From positions 1,612,001 to 1,676,000 of the forward strand of contig NZ_CP011524.1 of NCBI RefSeq assembly GCF_004154955.1: DNA of 64,000 bases, written 5' to 3'. The stretch comes from Intestinimonas butyriciproducens. GTDB taxonomy: Bacteria > Bacillota > Clostridia > Oscillospirales > Oscillospiraceae. The position numbers and the translations under genes are program-made. Positions 27,692 to 35,645 of the stretch are shown here, piece after piece; the first letter of the stretch is position 1; each line of letters starts with the position of its first letter. Below the pieces are notes generated by a model, which had not been told where the DNA came from, searched no databases, and was given only the letters and a program-made list of their open reading frames with translations.

Positions 27692-27721
27692 TTGACATTT
27701 CGGGTACTTCGGCCCTATAAT
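27692..27721 (+). promoter_or_regulatory. Promoter of the sigma factor gene
   Basis: Consensus TTGACA at 27692-27697 and TATAAT at 27716-27721 with an 18-base spacer, 18 bases before the sigma factor start. It is one of the strongest vegetative promoters in the window. Confidence 0.85.
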
Positions 27722-27738
27722 ACACAAGGAGCCTTGGA

Positions 27739-28374
27739 ATGAAGCCAGCAGAAGAAACCCCCAATTCGCTCACCGACGAGATCCTGTGTTTGCAAGCCGC
27801 ATCAGGCGACCGCATCGCAGAAGAGACTCTTGTGATGCGGTATAATCGTCTGGTGCGTATTTGTGCCCGCCCTTATTTTCTCGCAGGGGGCGACAGCGAA
27901 GATTTGATTCAGGAGGGCATGGTGGGGCTGCTGAATGCCATCCGGGAGTATGTACCCCAAAAGGGTACGGCCTTTCGGACTTATGCTGAGATATGTATCC
28001 GCAATCGTATCCTGTCCGCCATCCGGGCGGCATCTAGAGATAAGCACACTCCGCTCAACCACTATGTCTCTTTCGAACCCCCTCTTTTAGATGGGATTGC
28101 CGACAGTTATCCATTCAACGCGTCCCGGCAGCCGCTTCAAAATCCTGAAGATATGTTGATCAGCAGGGAGGAGCGCCGGGAACGTCTTGGAACGCTCAAG
28201 GGACAGTTATCCGGGTTAGAGGCCAATATCCTGGAACTCTATCTCCGCGGGTATTCTTATGTGGAGATTGCAGAACAGGTAAACCGTTCCCCGAAAGCGG
28301 TGGACAACGCCGTGCAGCGCATCCGGCGCAAAGTAGCGCGGCACCTTTTTTCCGGCGATTTCAGCGAGAGCTGA
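27739..28374 (+). CDS. sigH: SigH-like sporulation sigma factor (sigma-70 family)
   Basis: A 211-residue sigma factor. Region 2 is seen in VMRYNRLVRICARPYF and GGDSEDLIQEGMVGLLNAIREY (about residues 33-77), and region 4 is a C-terminal helix-turn-helix (YSYVEIAEQVNRSPKAVDNAVQRIRRK, about 170-200). The spacing of the blocks and the LNHYVSFEPP segment resemble SigH, which directs early stationary-phase and sporulation genes in Bacillus. The context (after glmM) is not the Bacillus sigH locus, so another SigH paralogue is possible. It has a near-consensus promoter. Confidence 0.75.
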   Translation: MKPAEETPNSLTDEILCLQAASGDRIAEETLVMRYNRLVRICARPYFLAGGDSEDLIQEGMVGLLNAIREYVPQKGTAFRTYAEICIRNRILSAIRAASRDKHTPLNHYVSFEPPLLDGIADSYPFNASRQPLQNPEDMLISREERRERLGTLKGQLSGLEANILELYLRGYSYVEIAEQVNRSPKAVDNAVQRIRRKVARHLFSGDFSES

Positions 28375-28448
28375 ACGCAATATTACAGACCCAGCACTGT
28401 CGGTTTATTCCGGGCCTGGGCAAACGAGTCAAAGAGAGGGAAAAGATC

Positions 28449-28733
28449 ATGTACGAAGACAAGACACTTGTATGCAAGGAATGCGGCCAGGAGTTCGTGT
28501 TCACCGCCGGTGAGCAGGAGTTCTATGCGGAGCGCGGCTTCCAGAACGAGCCTCAGCGCTGCAAGGCCTGCCGTGACGCTCGCAAGCAGGCTGCCCGTGG
28601 CCCCCGTGAGTACTTCACCGCCACTTGTGCTGCCTGCGGCGGCGAGGCAAAGGTTCCCTTCGAGCCCAAGTCCGATCGTCCTGTTTACTGCAGCGAGTGC
28701 TTCGCTCGCATGCGTGAGGAGCAGGGCCGCTAA
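28449..28733 (+). CDS. Small zinc-ribbon protein
   Basis: A 94-residue protein with two C-x2-C pairs in each half: CKECG at 9-13 with CKACRD at 38-43, then CAACGG at 60-65 with CSECFA at 80-85. This two-zinc-ribbon layout matches the CxxC-x17-CxxC type small proteins common in clostridia; a role in nucleic acid or protein binding is plausible but not shown. Codon use is biased to abundant codons, suggesting high expression. A strong terminator follows. Confidence 0.8.
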   Translation: MYEDKTLVCKECGQEFVFTAGEQEFYAERGFQNEPQRCKACRDARKQAARGPREYFTATCAACGGEAKVPFEPKSDRPVYCSECFARMREEQGR

Positions 28734-28748
28734 CTAAGGCCAATAAAA

Positions 28749-28783
28749 AACAGGGACGCTCATGAGGGCGCCCCTGTTTTTTT
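28749..28783 (+). terminator. Terminator after the zinc-ribbon gene
   Basis: AACAGGGACGC and GCGCCCCTGTT pair with one mismatch, followed by a run of seven T. Confidence 0.9.
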
Positions 28784-28849
28784 GATTTGCGATCATACCG
28801 AGGCAGAAATGATCCAACATTTTGTTTCCCAGAAAAACTGCGATTCCTA

Positions 28850-28878
28850 TTGAAAAATAGGGAACGATAGGGTATACT
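28850..28878 (+). promoter_or_regulatory. Promoter of the DUF1858 gene
   Basis: TTGAAA at 28850-28855 and TATACT at 28873-28878, 17-base spacer, 41 bases before the start. Confidence 0.75.
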
Positions 28879-28918
28879 AAAGCATATCCTAAATCCTAGT
28901 TTTTTGGAGGTTTATTTT

Positions 28919-29125
28919 ATGGCTACCATCACCAAAGATACCATCATCGGCGATATTCTGGATATTGCGCCGGAGACCGCTCCGGTTTTCCTGTCCATCG
29001 GGATGCACTGCCTGGGCTGTCCCTCTTCCCGCGGGGAGACTGTGGAACAGGCCTGCATGGTCCATGGCGTGGATGTTGACGCTCTGTTGGAGAAGATCAA
29101 CGCGCTGGTGCCCGCCGCAAAATAA
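28919..29125 (+). CDS. DUF1858 domain-containing protein
   Basis: A 68-residue protein with the DUF1858 pattern: ITKDTIIGDILDIAPETAPVF followed by GMHCLGCPSSRGETVEQACMVHGVD. The C-x2-C pair is typical; related N-terminal domains occur in ScdA/YtfE iron-sulfur repair proteins, so a redox or metal role is conceivable. The ATG follows TTGGAGG. It is monocistronic, with a promoter before it and a strong terminator after it. Confidence 0.88.
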   Translation: MATITKDTIIGDILDIAPETAPVFLSIGMHCLGCPSSRGETVEQACMVHGVDVDALLEKINALVPAAK

Positions 29126-29131
29126 GATCGT

Positions 29132-29174
29132 CACATAAAAACGGGGCGGCAATCTGCCGCCCCGTTTTTATGTG
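29132..29174 (+). terminator. Terminator after the DUF1858 gene
   Basis: A 19-bp perfect stem from 29132-29150 to 29156-29174 with a 5-base loop; the arms contain GGGGCGGC and GTTTTTATGTG. It could terminate in both directions. Confidence 0.9.
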
Positions 29175-29225
29175 ATCGAGATTGAGAGGATTATCGTGCA
29201 TCATGCATAAAGGAAGGTGGTCTCT

Positions 29226-29936
29226 GTGCGCCCTGTTGAGTTGTCCCCCAGACTGCTGGCAATTGCCCACCAGGTTCCGATGGGTGCGCATTTTGCCGAT
29301 ATCGGTACAGACCATGCCAGGCTGCCGGTCTGGCTGCTGGAACACGGAAGGATCCCCAGCGCCATTGCGGCCGACTTGAAGGAAGGACCGCTTTCGCGTG
29401 CGCGCCAGACTGCTGCGCGTCATGATCTGACAGAGCGTATTTCATTCCGTTTGGGAGATGGATTGACGCCCCTGGGACCTGAGGAGGCCGATGCCGTAGC
29501 AATCGCGGGTATGGGTGGTGAGACCATTGCCTCTATTTTGGGGAATGCTCCATGGGCATCCGGGGGGACCTGCCTTTTTTACCTCCAACCAATGACTTCA
29601 GTGCCTGATCTGCGGCGGTGGCTATGGCGGAATGGTTTTGTCATCGAACGGGAGGAATTGGTCCGTGAAGACAAGCTCTATGTGGTGATCACAGCTCGTG
29701 GAGGAGAGATGGCGCCGCTGACGCCCGCAGAAGAATGGTGTGGGAAACAGGACCGCGACATGACGTCACCTTACAGAGGGGAGTATCTGTCGATGATGCT
29801 TTCCAGAGCCGAACGGGCCCTGGAAGGTTTGGGATGTTCTGCGCGTTTGAAGGACCAGGAGAGAGCAAAGCGTTGGAGAGGTCTTGTTTCGGAATTAAAA
29901 CAGATGAAGGAGGAATGGATAGCATGGCAACGGTGA
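29226..29936 (+). CDS. trmK: tRNA (adenine22-N1)-methyltransferase TrmK
   Basis: A 236-residue SAM-dependent methyltransferase that makes m1A22 in bacterial tRNAs. The SAM motif ADIGTDHARLP lies near residue 24-34, and AIAGMGGETIASIL near 90-105 is the family hallmark; a coiled-coil tail ends the protein. The GTG at 29226 is 8 bases after AAGGAAGG. It overlaps the following nif3 gene by 13 bases, the same order as yqfN-yqfO in B. subtilis. Confidence 0.9.
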   Translation: MRPVELSPRLLAIAHQVPMGAHFADIGTDHARLPVWLLEHGRIPSAIAADLKEGPLSRARQTAARHDLTERISFRLGDGLTPLGPEEADAVAIAGMGGETIASILGNAPWASGGTCLFYLQPMTSVPDLRRWLWRNGFVIEREELVREDKLYVVITARGGEMAPLTPAEEWCGKQDRDMTSPYRGEYLSMMLSRAERALEGLGCSARLKDQERAKRWRGLVSELKQMKEEWIAWQR

Positions 29937-30724
29937 AGGATGTCTACGCTGCTGTGAATCAGATCGCCCCCTTTGCTGCACAAATGGATTTTGACAACGC
30001 CGGGTTTCTGGTAGGCAGGGGAGAGCAGCAGGTCACACGGCTGCTGGTGTCGCTGGATATTACGGAAGAGGTCGTCTGGGAGGCCGTGGAGCGGGGAGTT
30101 GAACTCATTGTCTCCCACCATCCCATTATTTTTCATCCTGCCCGCAGCATTACCGACGAGACCTCGGTAGGACGAATCGTATTGGCCCTGGCGGAGCGGG
30201 GAATTGCCGCAATTTGTGCACACACGAATCTGGACGCCTCGGTGGGCGGCGTCAACGACGCGCTGGCCGATGCCTTGAGCCTGACGGAGTGCACCGTGTT
30301 GGAACCGTCCGGCACAGACCGTGCGGGGGCGGTGATCGGGATTGGTCGCGCCGGTGTGCTACGGACTGGAACGGGCATGGATGCGGCAACCTATGCCGCA
30401 CAGGTAAAAAAGGCACTGGGGGCAAATGGGGTACGCTATGTGGACGCGGGGCGTCCCGTCTGTCGGGTGGCCGTTGGCGGCGGCGCCTGCGGGGATATGC
30501 TGTCCTTGGCCTGCAAGCTGGGATGTGATACCTTTGTTACCGCAGACGTAAAATATAATATTTTTTTGGACGCCAAGGCGGAGGGCGTCAATCTCATCGA
30601 CGCAGGACATTTTCCAACGGAAAATGTGATTTGCCCGATTTTGGCCCAAAAGTTGCGCAATATATTTCCAGGCGTGGAGGTCATGCTTTCTCAGCGTCAT
30701 AAAGAGGTTTTTTCCTACTTGTGA
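29924..30724 (+). CDS. Nif3-like dinuclear metal centre protein
   Basis: A 266-residue protein of the NIF3/YqfO family, which forms hexamers and holds two metal ions. Visible metal-binding blocks are SHHPIIFHP near residue 64-72, HTNLDAS near 98-104 and DAGHFPTE near 230. The ATG at 29924 is about 10 bases after GAAGGAGGA. Annotation as GTP cyclohydrolase type 2 is common but the true substrate is unsettled. It forms an operon with trmK. Confidence 0.9.
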   Translation: MATVKDVYAAVNQIAPFAAQMDFDNAGFLVGRGEQQVTRLLVSLDITEEVVWEAVERGVELIVSHHPIIFHPARSITDETSVGRIVLALAERGIAAICAHTNLDASVGGVNDALADALSLTECTVLEPSGTDRAGAVIGIGRAGVLRTGTGMDAATYAAQVKKALGANGVRYVDAGRPVCRVAVGGGACGDMLSLACKLGCDTFVTADVKYNIFLDAKAEGVNLIDAGHFPTENVICPILAQKLRNIFPGVEVMLSQRHKEVFSYL

Positions 30725-30728
30725 GGGG

Positions 30729-30757
30729 TTGCGTTACAGACGCCGGTATGGTAAAAT
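30729..30757 (+). promoter_or_regulatory. Promoter of yebC
   Basis: TTGCGT at 30729-30734 and TAAAAT at 30752-30757 with a 17-base spacer. Confidence 0.6.
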
Positions 30758-30798
30758 GTTTTAGCTAATTTTGAGATTTCTAGAAGGGGACGAATCCA

Positions 30799-31527
30799 AT
30801 GTCAGGACATTCCAAGTGGCATAATATTCAGAAGACCAAAGGGGCAGCCGACGCGAAGCGTTCTCAGATCTTCACAAAGATCGCCCGTGAGATGATCGTG
30901 GCAGTGAAACAGGGCGGCAGCGGGGACCCCAACAATAACTCCCGACTGGCCACCGTGATTGCCAAGGCCAAAGCCGCCAATATGCCCAATGATAACATCA
31001 AGCGGACCATTGACAAGGCGCTTGGCTCCGGGAACGCCGACGATTTTGAGAGCGTAGTCTATGAGGGCTACGGCCCCTGCGGCGTCGCCGTGATCGTGGA
31101 GGCGCTGACAGACAACCGTAACCGTACGGCTCCGGAGGTGCGCCATCTTTTGGACAAGTACGGAAAGGGTCTGGGCGCTACCGGCTGTGTTTCCTGGTCC
31201 TTTGATCAGAAGGGTGTTATCGTCATTGAGAGGGAAGACTTGGATGAGGATACCGTTATGATGGACGCTCTGGACAGCGGCGCCGACGATATGCAGGCGG
31301 ATGAGGAGTGCTTTGAAATCACTACTACGCCGGATTCCTTCGGCGAGGTCTTGGCTAAGCTGGAAGAGAAGGGATATGCCTTCCTTTCCGCCGGAGTGGA
31401 TATGGTCCCGCAGAACTATGTGAAGCTGGAAAAAGAAGAGGATGTCAAAAACATGGAGAAGCTCATCGATCTGTTGGAAGAGAATGACGATGTGCAGAAC
31501 GTGTACCACAACTGGGAGCAGGACTGA
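30799..31527 (+). CDS. YebC/PmpR-family protein
   Basis: A 242-residue protein of the YebC/TACO1 family with the invariant start SGHSKWHNIQKTKGAADAKR and the acidic middle VYEGYGPCGVAVIVEALTDN. Annotated as a transcriptional regulator; recent work on relatives points to a role in translation of difficult peptide stretches. The protein is full length. It has its own promoter. Confidence 0.92.
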   Translation: MSGHSKWHNIQKTKGAADAKRSQIFTKIAREMIVAVKQGGSGDPNNNSRLATVIAKAKAANMPNDNIKRTIDKALGSGNADDFESVVYEGYGPCGVAVIVEALTDNRNRTAPEVRHLLDKYGKGLGATGCVSWSFDQKGVIVIEREDLDEDTVMMDALDSGADDMQADEECFEITTTPDSFGEVLAKLEEKGYAFLSAGVDMVPQNYVKLEKEEDVKNMEKLIDLLEENDDVQNVYHNWEQD

Positions 31528-31556
31528 GCTACTGAGCTTAGGGATGGATCTTTTTG

Positions 31557-31605
31557 CTAGAAAGAAAAAGAGAAGCGGCGGGGATATGCTCCCCGCCGCT
31601 TCCTG
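31557..31605 (-). terminator. Terminator of rnpB (also faces yebC)
   Basis: AGAAGCGGCGGGG pairs with CCCCGCCGCTTC around ATATGCT. On the - strand it is followed by a T-rich run (CTCTTTTTCTTTC), so it is a good terminator for rnpB; for yebC there is no T-run. Confidence 0.8.
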
Positions 31606-31608
31606 TAT

Positions 31609-32003
31609 GCAAGTAGGCCTGTAAGCCGGGTTCTGTCATTTAAGACAGCCATCTATCTAGACGCGCTGTTGCCAACGCGTTCCAGCCACCTCCCCGGGAC
31701 GGCCGGGCCGGCCGTGTGTCCCTCCACGGTGTTGCTCCGGATAGAGTTTACATCGATGGGCAGTCTCCAGCCATCGGGTGAGCTCTTACCTCACCTTTCC
31801 ACCCTTACCTCGCCGACGCATGTTCCCGCAAAAACAAAGTCCTTACAGAAAGCGCATTCAAGGGGCGAGGCGGTATCTCTCTGTTGCACTTTTCCTAGAG
31901 TTGCCTCCGGCGGGCGTTACCCGTTATCCTTGCCCTGTGGAGCCCGGACTTTCCTCATGAACGGCCTTTCGGCACTGTCCACGTGGCTGTCCAGCCTGCT
32001 TGC
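31609..32003 (-). ncRNA. rnpB: RNase P RNA (type A)
   Basis: The catalytic RNA of ribonuclease P, which matures tRNA 5' ends. Read on the - strand it starts with GCAAGCAGGCTGGACAGCC, has the conserved core GAGGAAAGTCCGGGCTCCAC (31938-31957) and ends with the conserved ACAGAACCCGGCTTA near 31621-31636, then the P1 partner strand. The ends pair as helix P1 with one mismatch. Length of about 395 bases is normal for type A. It has a strong - strand promoter and a terminator. Confidence 0.93.
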
Positions 32004-32011
32004 AGTGTTTT

Positions 32012-32040
32012 ATTATATCGGAAGAGAAGCACACTGTCAA
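32012..32040 (-). promoter_or_regulatory. Promoter of rnpB
   Basis: On the - strand, consensus TTGACA (32040-32035) and TATAAT (32017-32012) with a 17-base spacer; the predicted start falls at the rnpB 5' end. Confidence 0.9.
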
Positions 32041-32045
32041 TTCGA

Positions 32046-32074
32046 TTGAAATATTCTGCGCAATAAGATATAAT
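32046..32074 (+). promoter_or_regulatory. Promoter of murD
   Basis: TTGAAA at 32046-32051 and TATAAT at 32069-32074 with a 17-base spacer. Its -35 box lies 5 bases from the -35 box of the rnpB promoter. Confidence 0.8.
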
Positions 32075-32111
32075 AAATTTCACGATATTACGATCAAAAG
32101 GGGGAACGGCA

Positions 32112-33494
32112 GTGCAAATGACGCTCAAAGAATATCTGGCCGGGCTCAAGGGGAAAACAGTGGCTGTGATCGGCATCGGCGTATCCAACACGCCGCTTAT
32201 TAAAATGCTGTTGCGGGCAGGAATCCGCGTTACCGCCTGCGATAAGAATCGCCGCGAGGATTTCGGCGGCTTGGCGGAGGAGCTGGAGAGTCTGGGGGCC
32301 GAATTGCGCCTGGGGCCTGACTATCTGAAAGGTCTGGATCAGGATGTGATTTTCCGCACACCCGGGCTGCGCCCCGATGTTCCCGAACTTTTGTCGGCCC
32401 AGGCAAAGGGCAGCATGATCACCTCTGAAATGGAAGCGTTTTTCCAAGTCTGCCCATGCCATACCATTGGGGTCACAGGAAGCGATGGAAAGACCACCAC
32501 GACGACGATCATTGCCTCGCTTTTAAAAGCGGCCGGCTATCATACTTTTGTAGGCGGCAATATTGGCCGCCCCCTTCTGGCCGACGCAGACGGGATGGAG
32601 CCGGACGATTGGGCCGTACTGGAGCTCTCCTCCTTTCAACTGATGACCATGGACCTGAGTCCTGAGATCGCAGTGGTCACCAATCTTGCGCCCAACCATT
32701 TGGATATGCACACGTCCATGGAGGAGTATACTGCGGCAAAGAAAAATATTTTTCTGCATCAGGGTACAGCGGACCGCGCCGTATTCAACTATGATAATGA
32801 GATTACGCGTGAGTTTCTCGAGGAGGCCCCCGGCCGGGCCGTCTCCTTCAGCCTCAAGCAGGAGCTCTCCCAAGGTGTGTATGGGAAGGATGGCGCGATC
32901 TGGGTCGCCAACGATCGGGGCAGGAGATCGGTTCTCCCTCTGGACGGGATCCTTCTCCCGGGTGAGCATAACGTGGAGAACTACATGGCCGCCATCGCCG
33001 CAGTAGACGGCATGGTGCCCGACGAGGTGATCCGCAAGTTTGCCGCGGAGTTTGGCGGGGTGGAGCACCGTATCGAGCTGGTGCGCACGCGGAACGGCGT
33101 GCGGTATTACAACGACTCCATCGCCTCCAGCCCCTCCAGGACCATCGCCGGACTGCGCTCCTTCCCGGACAAGGTCATTCTGATTGCCGGAGGGTATGAC
33201 AAGCATATCCCCTTTGATGTGCTGGGGCCCGAGGTGGTCGCTCATGTGAAGCATCTGGTCCTCACCGGCGCCACGGCGGATAAGATCAGTGCGGCGGTCC
33301 GGGAATGCGCGGAATACCGTGGCGAGCCGTCCATCTCCCAATATGAGGATTTCAGCGCCGCTGTGATGGCAGCCCACGGTATGGCCCAGCCAGGGGATGT
33401 GGTCCTCTTCTCACCGGCCTGTGCCTCGTTTGACCAGTTCAAAAACTTTGCCCAGCGTGGCGAAGCATTCAAGAAGATCATCTATGAGCTGTAG
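32112..33494 (+). CDS. murD: UDP-N-acetylmuramoylalanine--D-glutamate ligase
   Basis: A 460-residue cytoplasmic Mur ligase that adds D-glutamate to UDP-MurNAc-L-alanine. The ATP loop GVTGSDGKTTT is at residues 120-130, the central domain has ELSSFQL and TNLAPNHLDMH, and the C-terminal domain has EHRIELVR and NDSIASSP. The GTG at 32112 is 8 bases after AAAAGGGGG; ATG 32118 is an alternative. It is not in a mur/fts cluster here. Confidence 0.95.
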   Translation: MQMTLKEYLAGLKGKTVAVIGIGVSNTPLIKMLLRAGIRVTACDKNRREDFGGLAEELESLGAELRLGPDYLKGLDQDVIFRTPGLRPDVPELLSAQAKGSMITSEMEAFFQVCPCHTIGVTGSDGKTTTTTIIASLLKAAGYHTFVGGNIGRPLLADADGMEPDDWAVLELSSFQLMTMDLSPEIAVVTNLAPNHLDMHTSMEEYTAAKKNIFLHQGTADRAVFNYDNEITREFLEEAPGRAVSFSLKQELSQGVYGKDGAIWVANDRGRRSVLPLDGILLPGEHNVENYMAAIAAVDGMVPDEVIRKFAAEFGGVEHRIELVRTRNGVRYYNDSIASSPSRTIAGLRSFPDKVILIAGGYDKHIPFDVLGPEVVAHVKHLVLTGATADKISAAVRECAEYRGEPSISQYEDFSAAVMAAHGMAQPGDVVLFSPACASFDQFKNFAQRGEAFKKIIYEL

Positions 33495-33572
33495 GCCCGG
33501 TTCCAAGGGCACGTGGATATACGGACAATTCAGACGGCGGAACGACGAGTTTCCCGCCAAGGAGGGAAGACT

Positions 33573-34613
33573 TTGAATATCAGAGAGACACTTGGTACAC
33601 TGAGTGCTATGGCAGGTCCTTCAGGCTTTGAGCACCCTGTAGCGGAGCAGGCGGCCGAGCTGATGCGGCCCTTCCTGGACGAAGCCAATGTAGACCGCTT
33701 CGGAAATGCGGTGGGGGTGCGTCTTTGTGGCAAGCCGGGAGCCCCCCGCTTGCTTTTGGATGCTCATTTAGATGAAATCAGCCTGATGGTGACCGGAGTT
33801 GAGGATGGATTTCTCCGTTTCCGCACCATCGGCGGAGTAGATCCCCGCATGTTGCCGGACCGGGAACTCACCGTGCTCACGCATCCCTCTATCTTAGGCG
33901 TGGTGACCTGTCTGCCGCCCCATGTGCTCAAGCCGGGGGATACCAAGAAGGCCATCCCAATTTCTGAGCTGCGCGTAGATATCGGTATGGACCAAAAAGA
34001 AGCCGAGCGTACAGTTCCCATCGGCACTCCTATGGTCTTTCGCGGCGGATGCTTCGATTTGAAGAACGGAAGGCTCTGCGGCAAATCTATGGATGACCGG
34101 TCCTGCTTTACCATCCTCCTGCGGACGGCGGAGCTTTTGAAGGACAAGCCGCTGGATGTTGACCTCTATGTGATGGGCAGCACCCGGGAAGAGGTCAGCG
34201 GAGCGGGGGCCAAGGTGGGGACCTACGGGATACATCCCGATTACTGTGTGGCGGTGGACGTCACACATGCCAAGACGCCCGATATGGGAAAGGGCCGCCG
34301 CAGCAATATCGGCGGCGGCCCACAAATTGGAGTGGGGCCCAATATGACGCGCTGGATGACGGAGCGTATGGTCGTCAAGGCCCGTGAGCTTGGAATTCCC
34401 TATGATTTGGAGGTCATGGAGGGGCACACGGGCACCAATGGCTGGCACATGCAGATAGTCCGCGAAGGTGTGGCTACCTCTGTGGTATCCCTGCCGCTGA
34501 AATATATGCACAGCCCTATCGAGGTGCTGGACCTGGCGGATATCGAGCAGACAGCGCAGCTCTTGGCCGCCTTTGCCGAACATTTGGGGAAGGAGGCCGG
34601 AAGCATATGCTGA
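33573..34613 (+). CDS. M42 family metallopeptidase (copy 1)
   Basis: A 346-residue dinuclear-metal aminopeptidase of the glutamyl aminopeptidase/tetrahedral TET family. Metal ligands appear in order: DAHLDEISLM (near residue 65), KSMDDRSC (near 170), STREEVSGAG (the catalytic Glu pair), and AVDVTHAKTPD. Many M42 enzymes form dodecamers that trim peptides. The TTG at 33573 lies after AAGGAGGG; the frame extends upstream without a ribosome site. It overlaps copy 2 by 7 bases. Substrate preference is not predictable. Confidence 0.88.
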   Translation: MNIRETLGTLSAMAGPSGFEHPVAEQAAELMRPFLDEANVDRFGNAVGVRLCGKPGAPRLLLDAHLDEISLMVTGVEDGFLRFRTIGGVDPRMLPDRELTVLTHPSILGVVTCLPPHVLKPGDTKKAIPISELRVDIGMDQKEAERTVPIGTPMVFRGGCFDLKNGRLCGKSMDDRSCFTILLRTAELLKDKPLDVDLYVMGSTREEVSGAGAKVGTYGIHPDYCVAVDVTHAKTPDMGKGRRSNIGGGPQIGVGPNMTRWMTERMVVKARELGIPYDLEVMEGHTGTNGWHMQIVREGVATSVVSLPLKYMHSPIEVLDLADIEQTAQLLAAFAEHLGKEAGSIC

Positions 34614-35629
34614 GTCTTGTAAAGGAATTGTGCCTGCTCAACGGCGTCTCCAGCGGAGAGGATGAAGTCCGGGCCTTTATCCGTGAAAAGGCTGCCCCTT
34701 ATGCCGAAGCGATGCGGACCGACGCCTTGGGCAACCTCATTGTATTCAAAAAAGGGGCGAAGGCCACCGGAAACAAGCTGATGCTGACCGCCCACATGGA
34801 TGAAGTCGGTTTTATCGTCAATGACATCACAGAGGATGGATATTTGAAATTTGCTCCGGTAGGCGGGATCGATCCCAGGGTCGTGATCGGCAAACGGGTC
34901 AGCGTGGGCCTGGGACGGGTCCAGGGCGCAATCGGTCTCAAGGCGTATCATCTGGTCAGTGCGGAAGAGGAAAAGAACGTCCCCAAATTTGAAGATATGT
35001 ATATTGACATCGGAGCCAGGGACCGGGCGGACGCGGAAGCCGCAGTCTCGCTGGGGGCTCTGGTCGCCTTTGAGAGCGATGCTGTGGAATTTGGATACGG
35101 GATGTTTAAAGCGAAGGCAATTGACGACCGGGTGGGATGTGCCGTTATGCTCAAGCTCCTGGAAGAGGAGCTTCCCATGGACTGTACCTTCGTATTTTCC
35201 ACACAGGAGGAAGTGGGGACCCGAGGGGCTTTGGGGGCAGCCTTTTCCGTGACGCCGGAGATCGCGCTGGTCCTGGAGGGGACCACGGCGGCAGATCTGC
35301 CAGGAGCCGACAGCCACAGACAGGTGGCCGTCCCCGGAAGGGGTCCGGTTCTCTCGTTCATGGACGGAGGCACGGTATACGACCGCGAACTTTTTGAGCT
35401 GATGCGGGAGCTGGGCGAAAAGCACCAGATTCCATGGCAGTTGAAAAGCGGCATCTCGGGCGGCAACGACGCATCTGCCGTCCAACGTACCAAGGAGGGC
35501 GTCAGGGTGGCGGCAATATCCGTGGCCGTGCGCTATCTGCACGCGCCATCCAGTGTGGCTTGCGTCCAGGATTTTGATCATATGCATGCTTTGGCGAGGA
35601 AGTGGATTGAAGCCGTCGCATGCTTATAA
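34607..35629 (+). CDS. M42 family metallopeptidase (copy 2)
   Basis: A 340-residue paralogue with the same order of metal-binding motifs: TAHMDEVGFI near residue 65, KAIDDRVGCAV near 170, STQEEVGTRGA for the catalytic glutamates and a late histidine in VRYLHAPSS. It overlaps the previous copy and is followed 16 bases later by the third. Divergence between copies is substantial, so they likely have different substrate ranges or form mixed complexes. Confidence 0.88.
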   Translation: MLSLVKELCLLNGVSSGEDEVRAFIREKAAPYAEAMRTDALGNLIVFKKGAKATGNKLMLTAHMDEVGFIVNDITEDGYLKFAPVGGIDPRVVIGKRVSVGLGRVQGAIGLKAYHLVSAEEEKNVPKFEDMYIDIGARDRADAEAAVSLGALVAFESDAVEFGYGMFKAKAIDDRVGCAVMLKLLEEELPMDCTFVFSTQEEVGTRGALGAAFSVTPEIALVLEGTTAADLPGADSHRQVAVPGRGPVLSFMDGGTVYDRELFELMRELGEKHQIPWQLKSGISGGNDASAVQRTKEGVRVAAISVAVRYLHAPSSVACVQDFDHMHALARKWIEAVACL

Positions 35630-35645
35630 TACGGGAGGATAGGAA

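Noticed and set aside
34400-35587. 395-codon - strand frame opposite the M42 genes
   Set aside because: Shadow frame in GC-rich coding DNA; its sequence has no recognisable domain.
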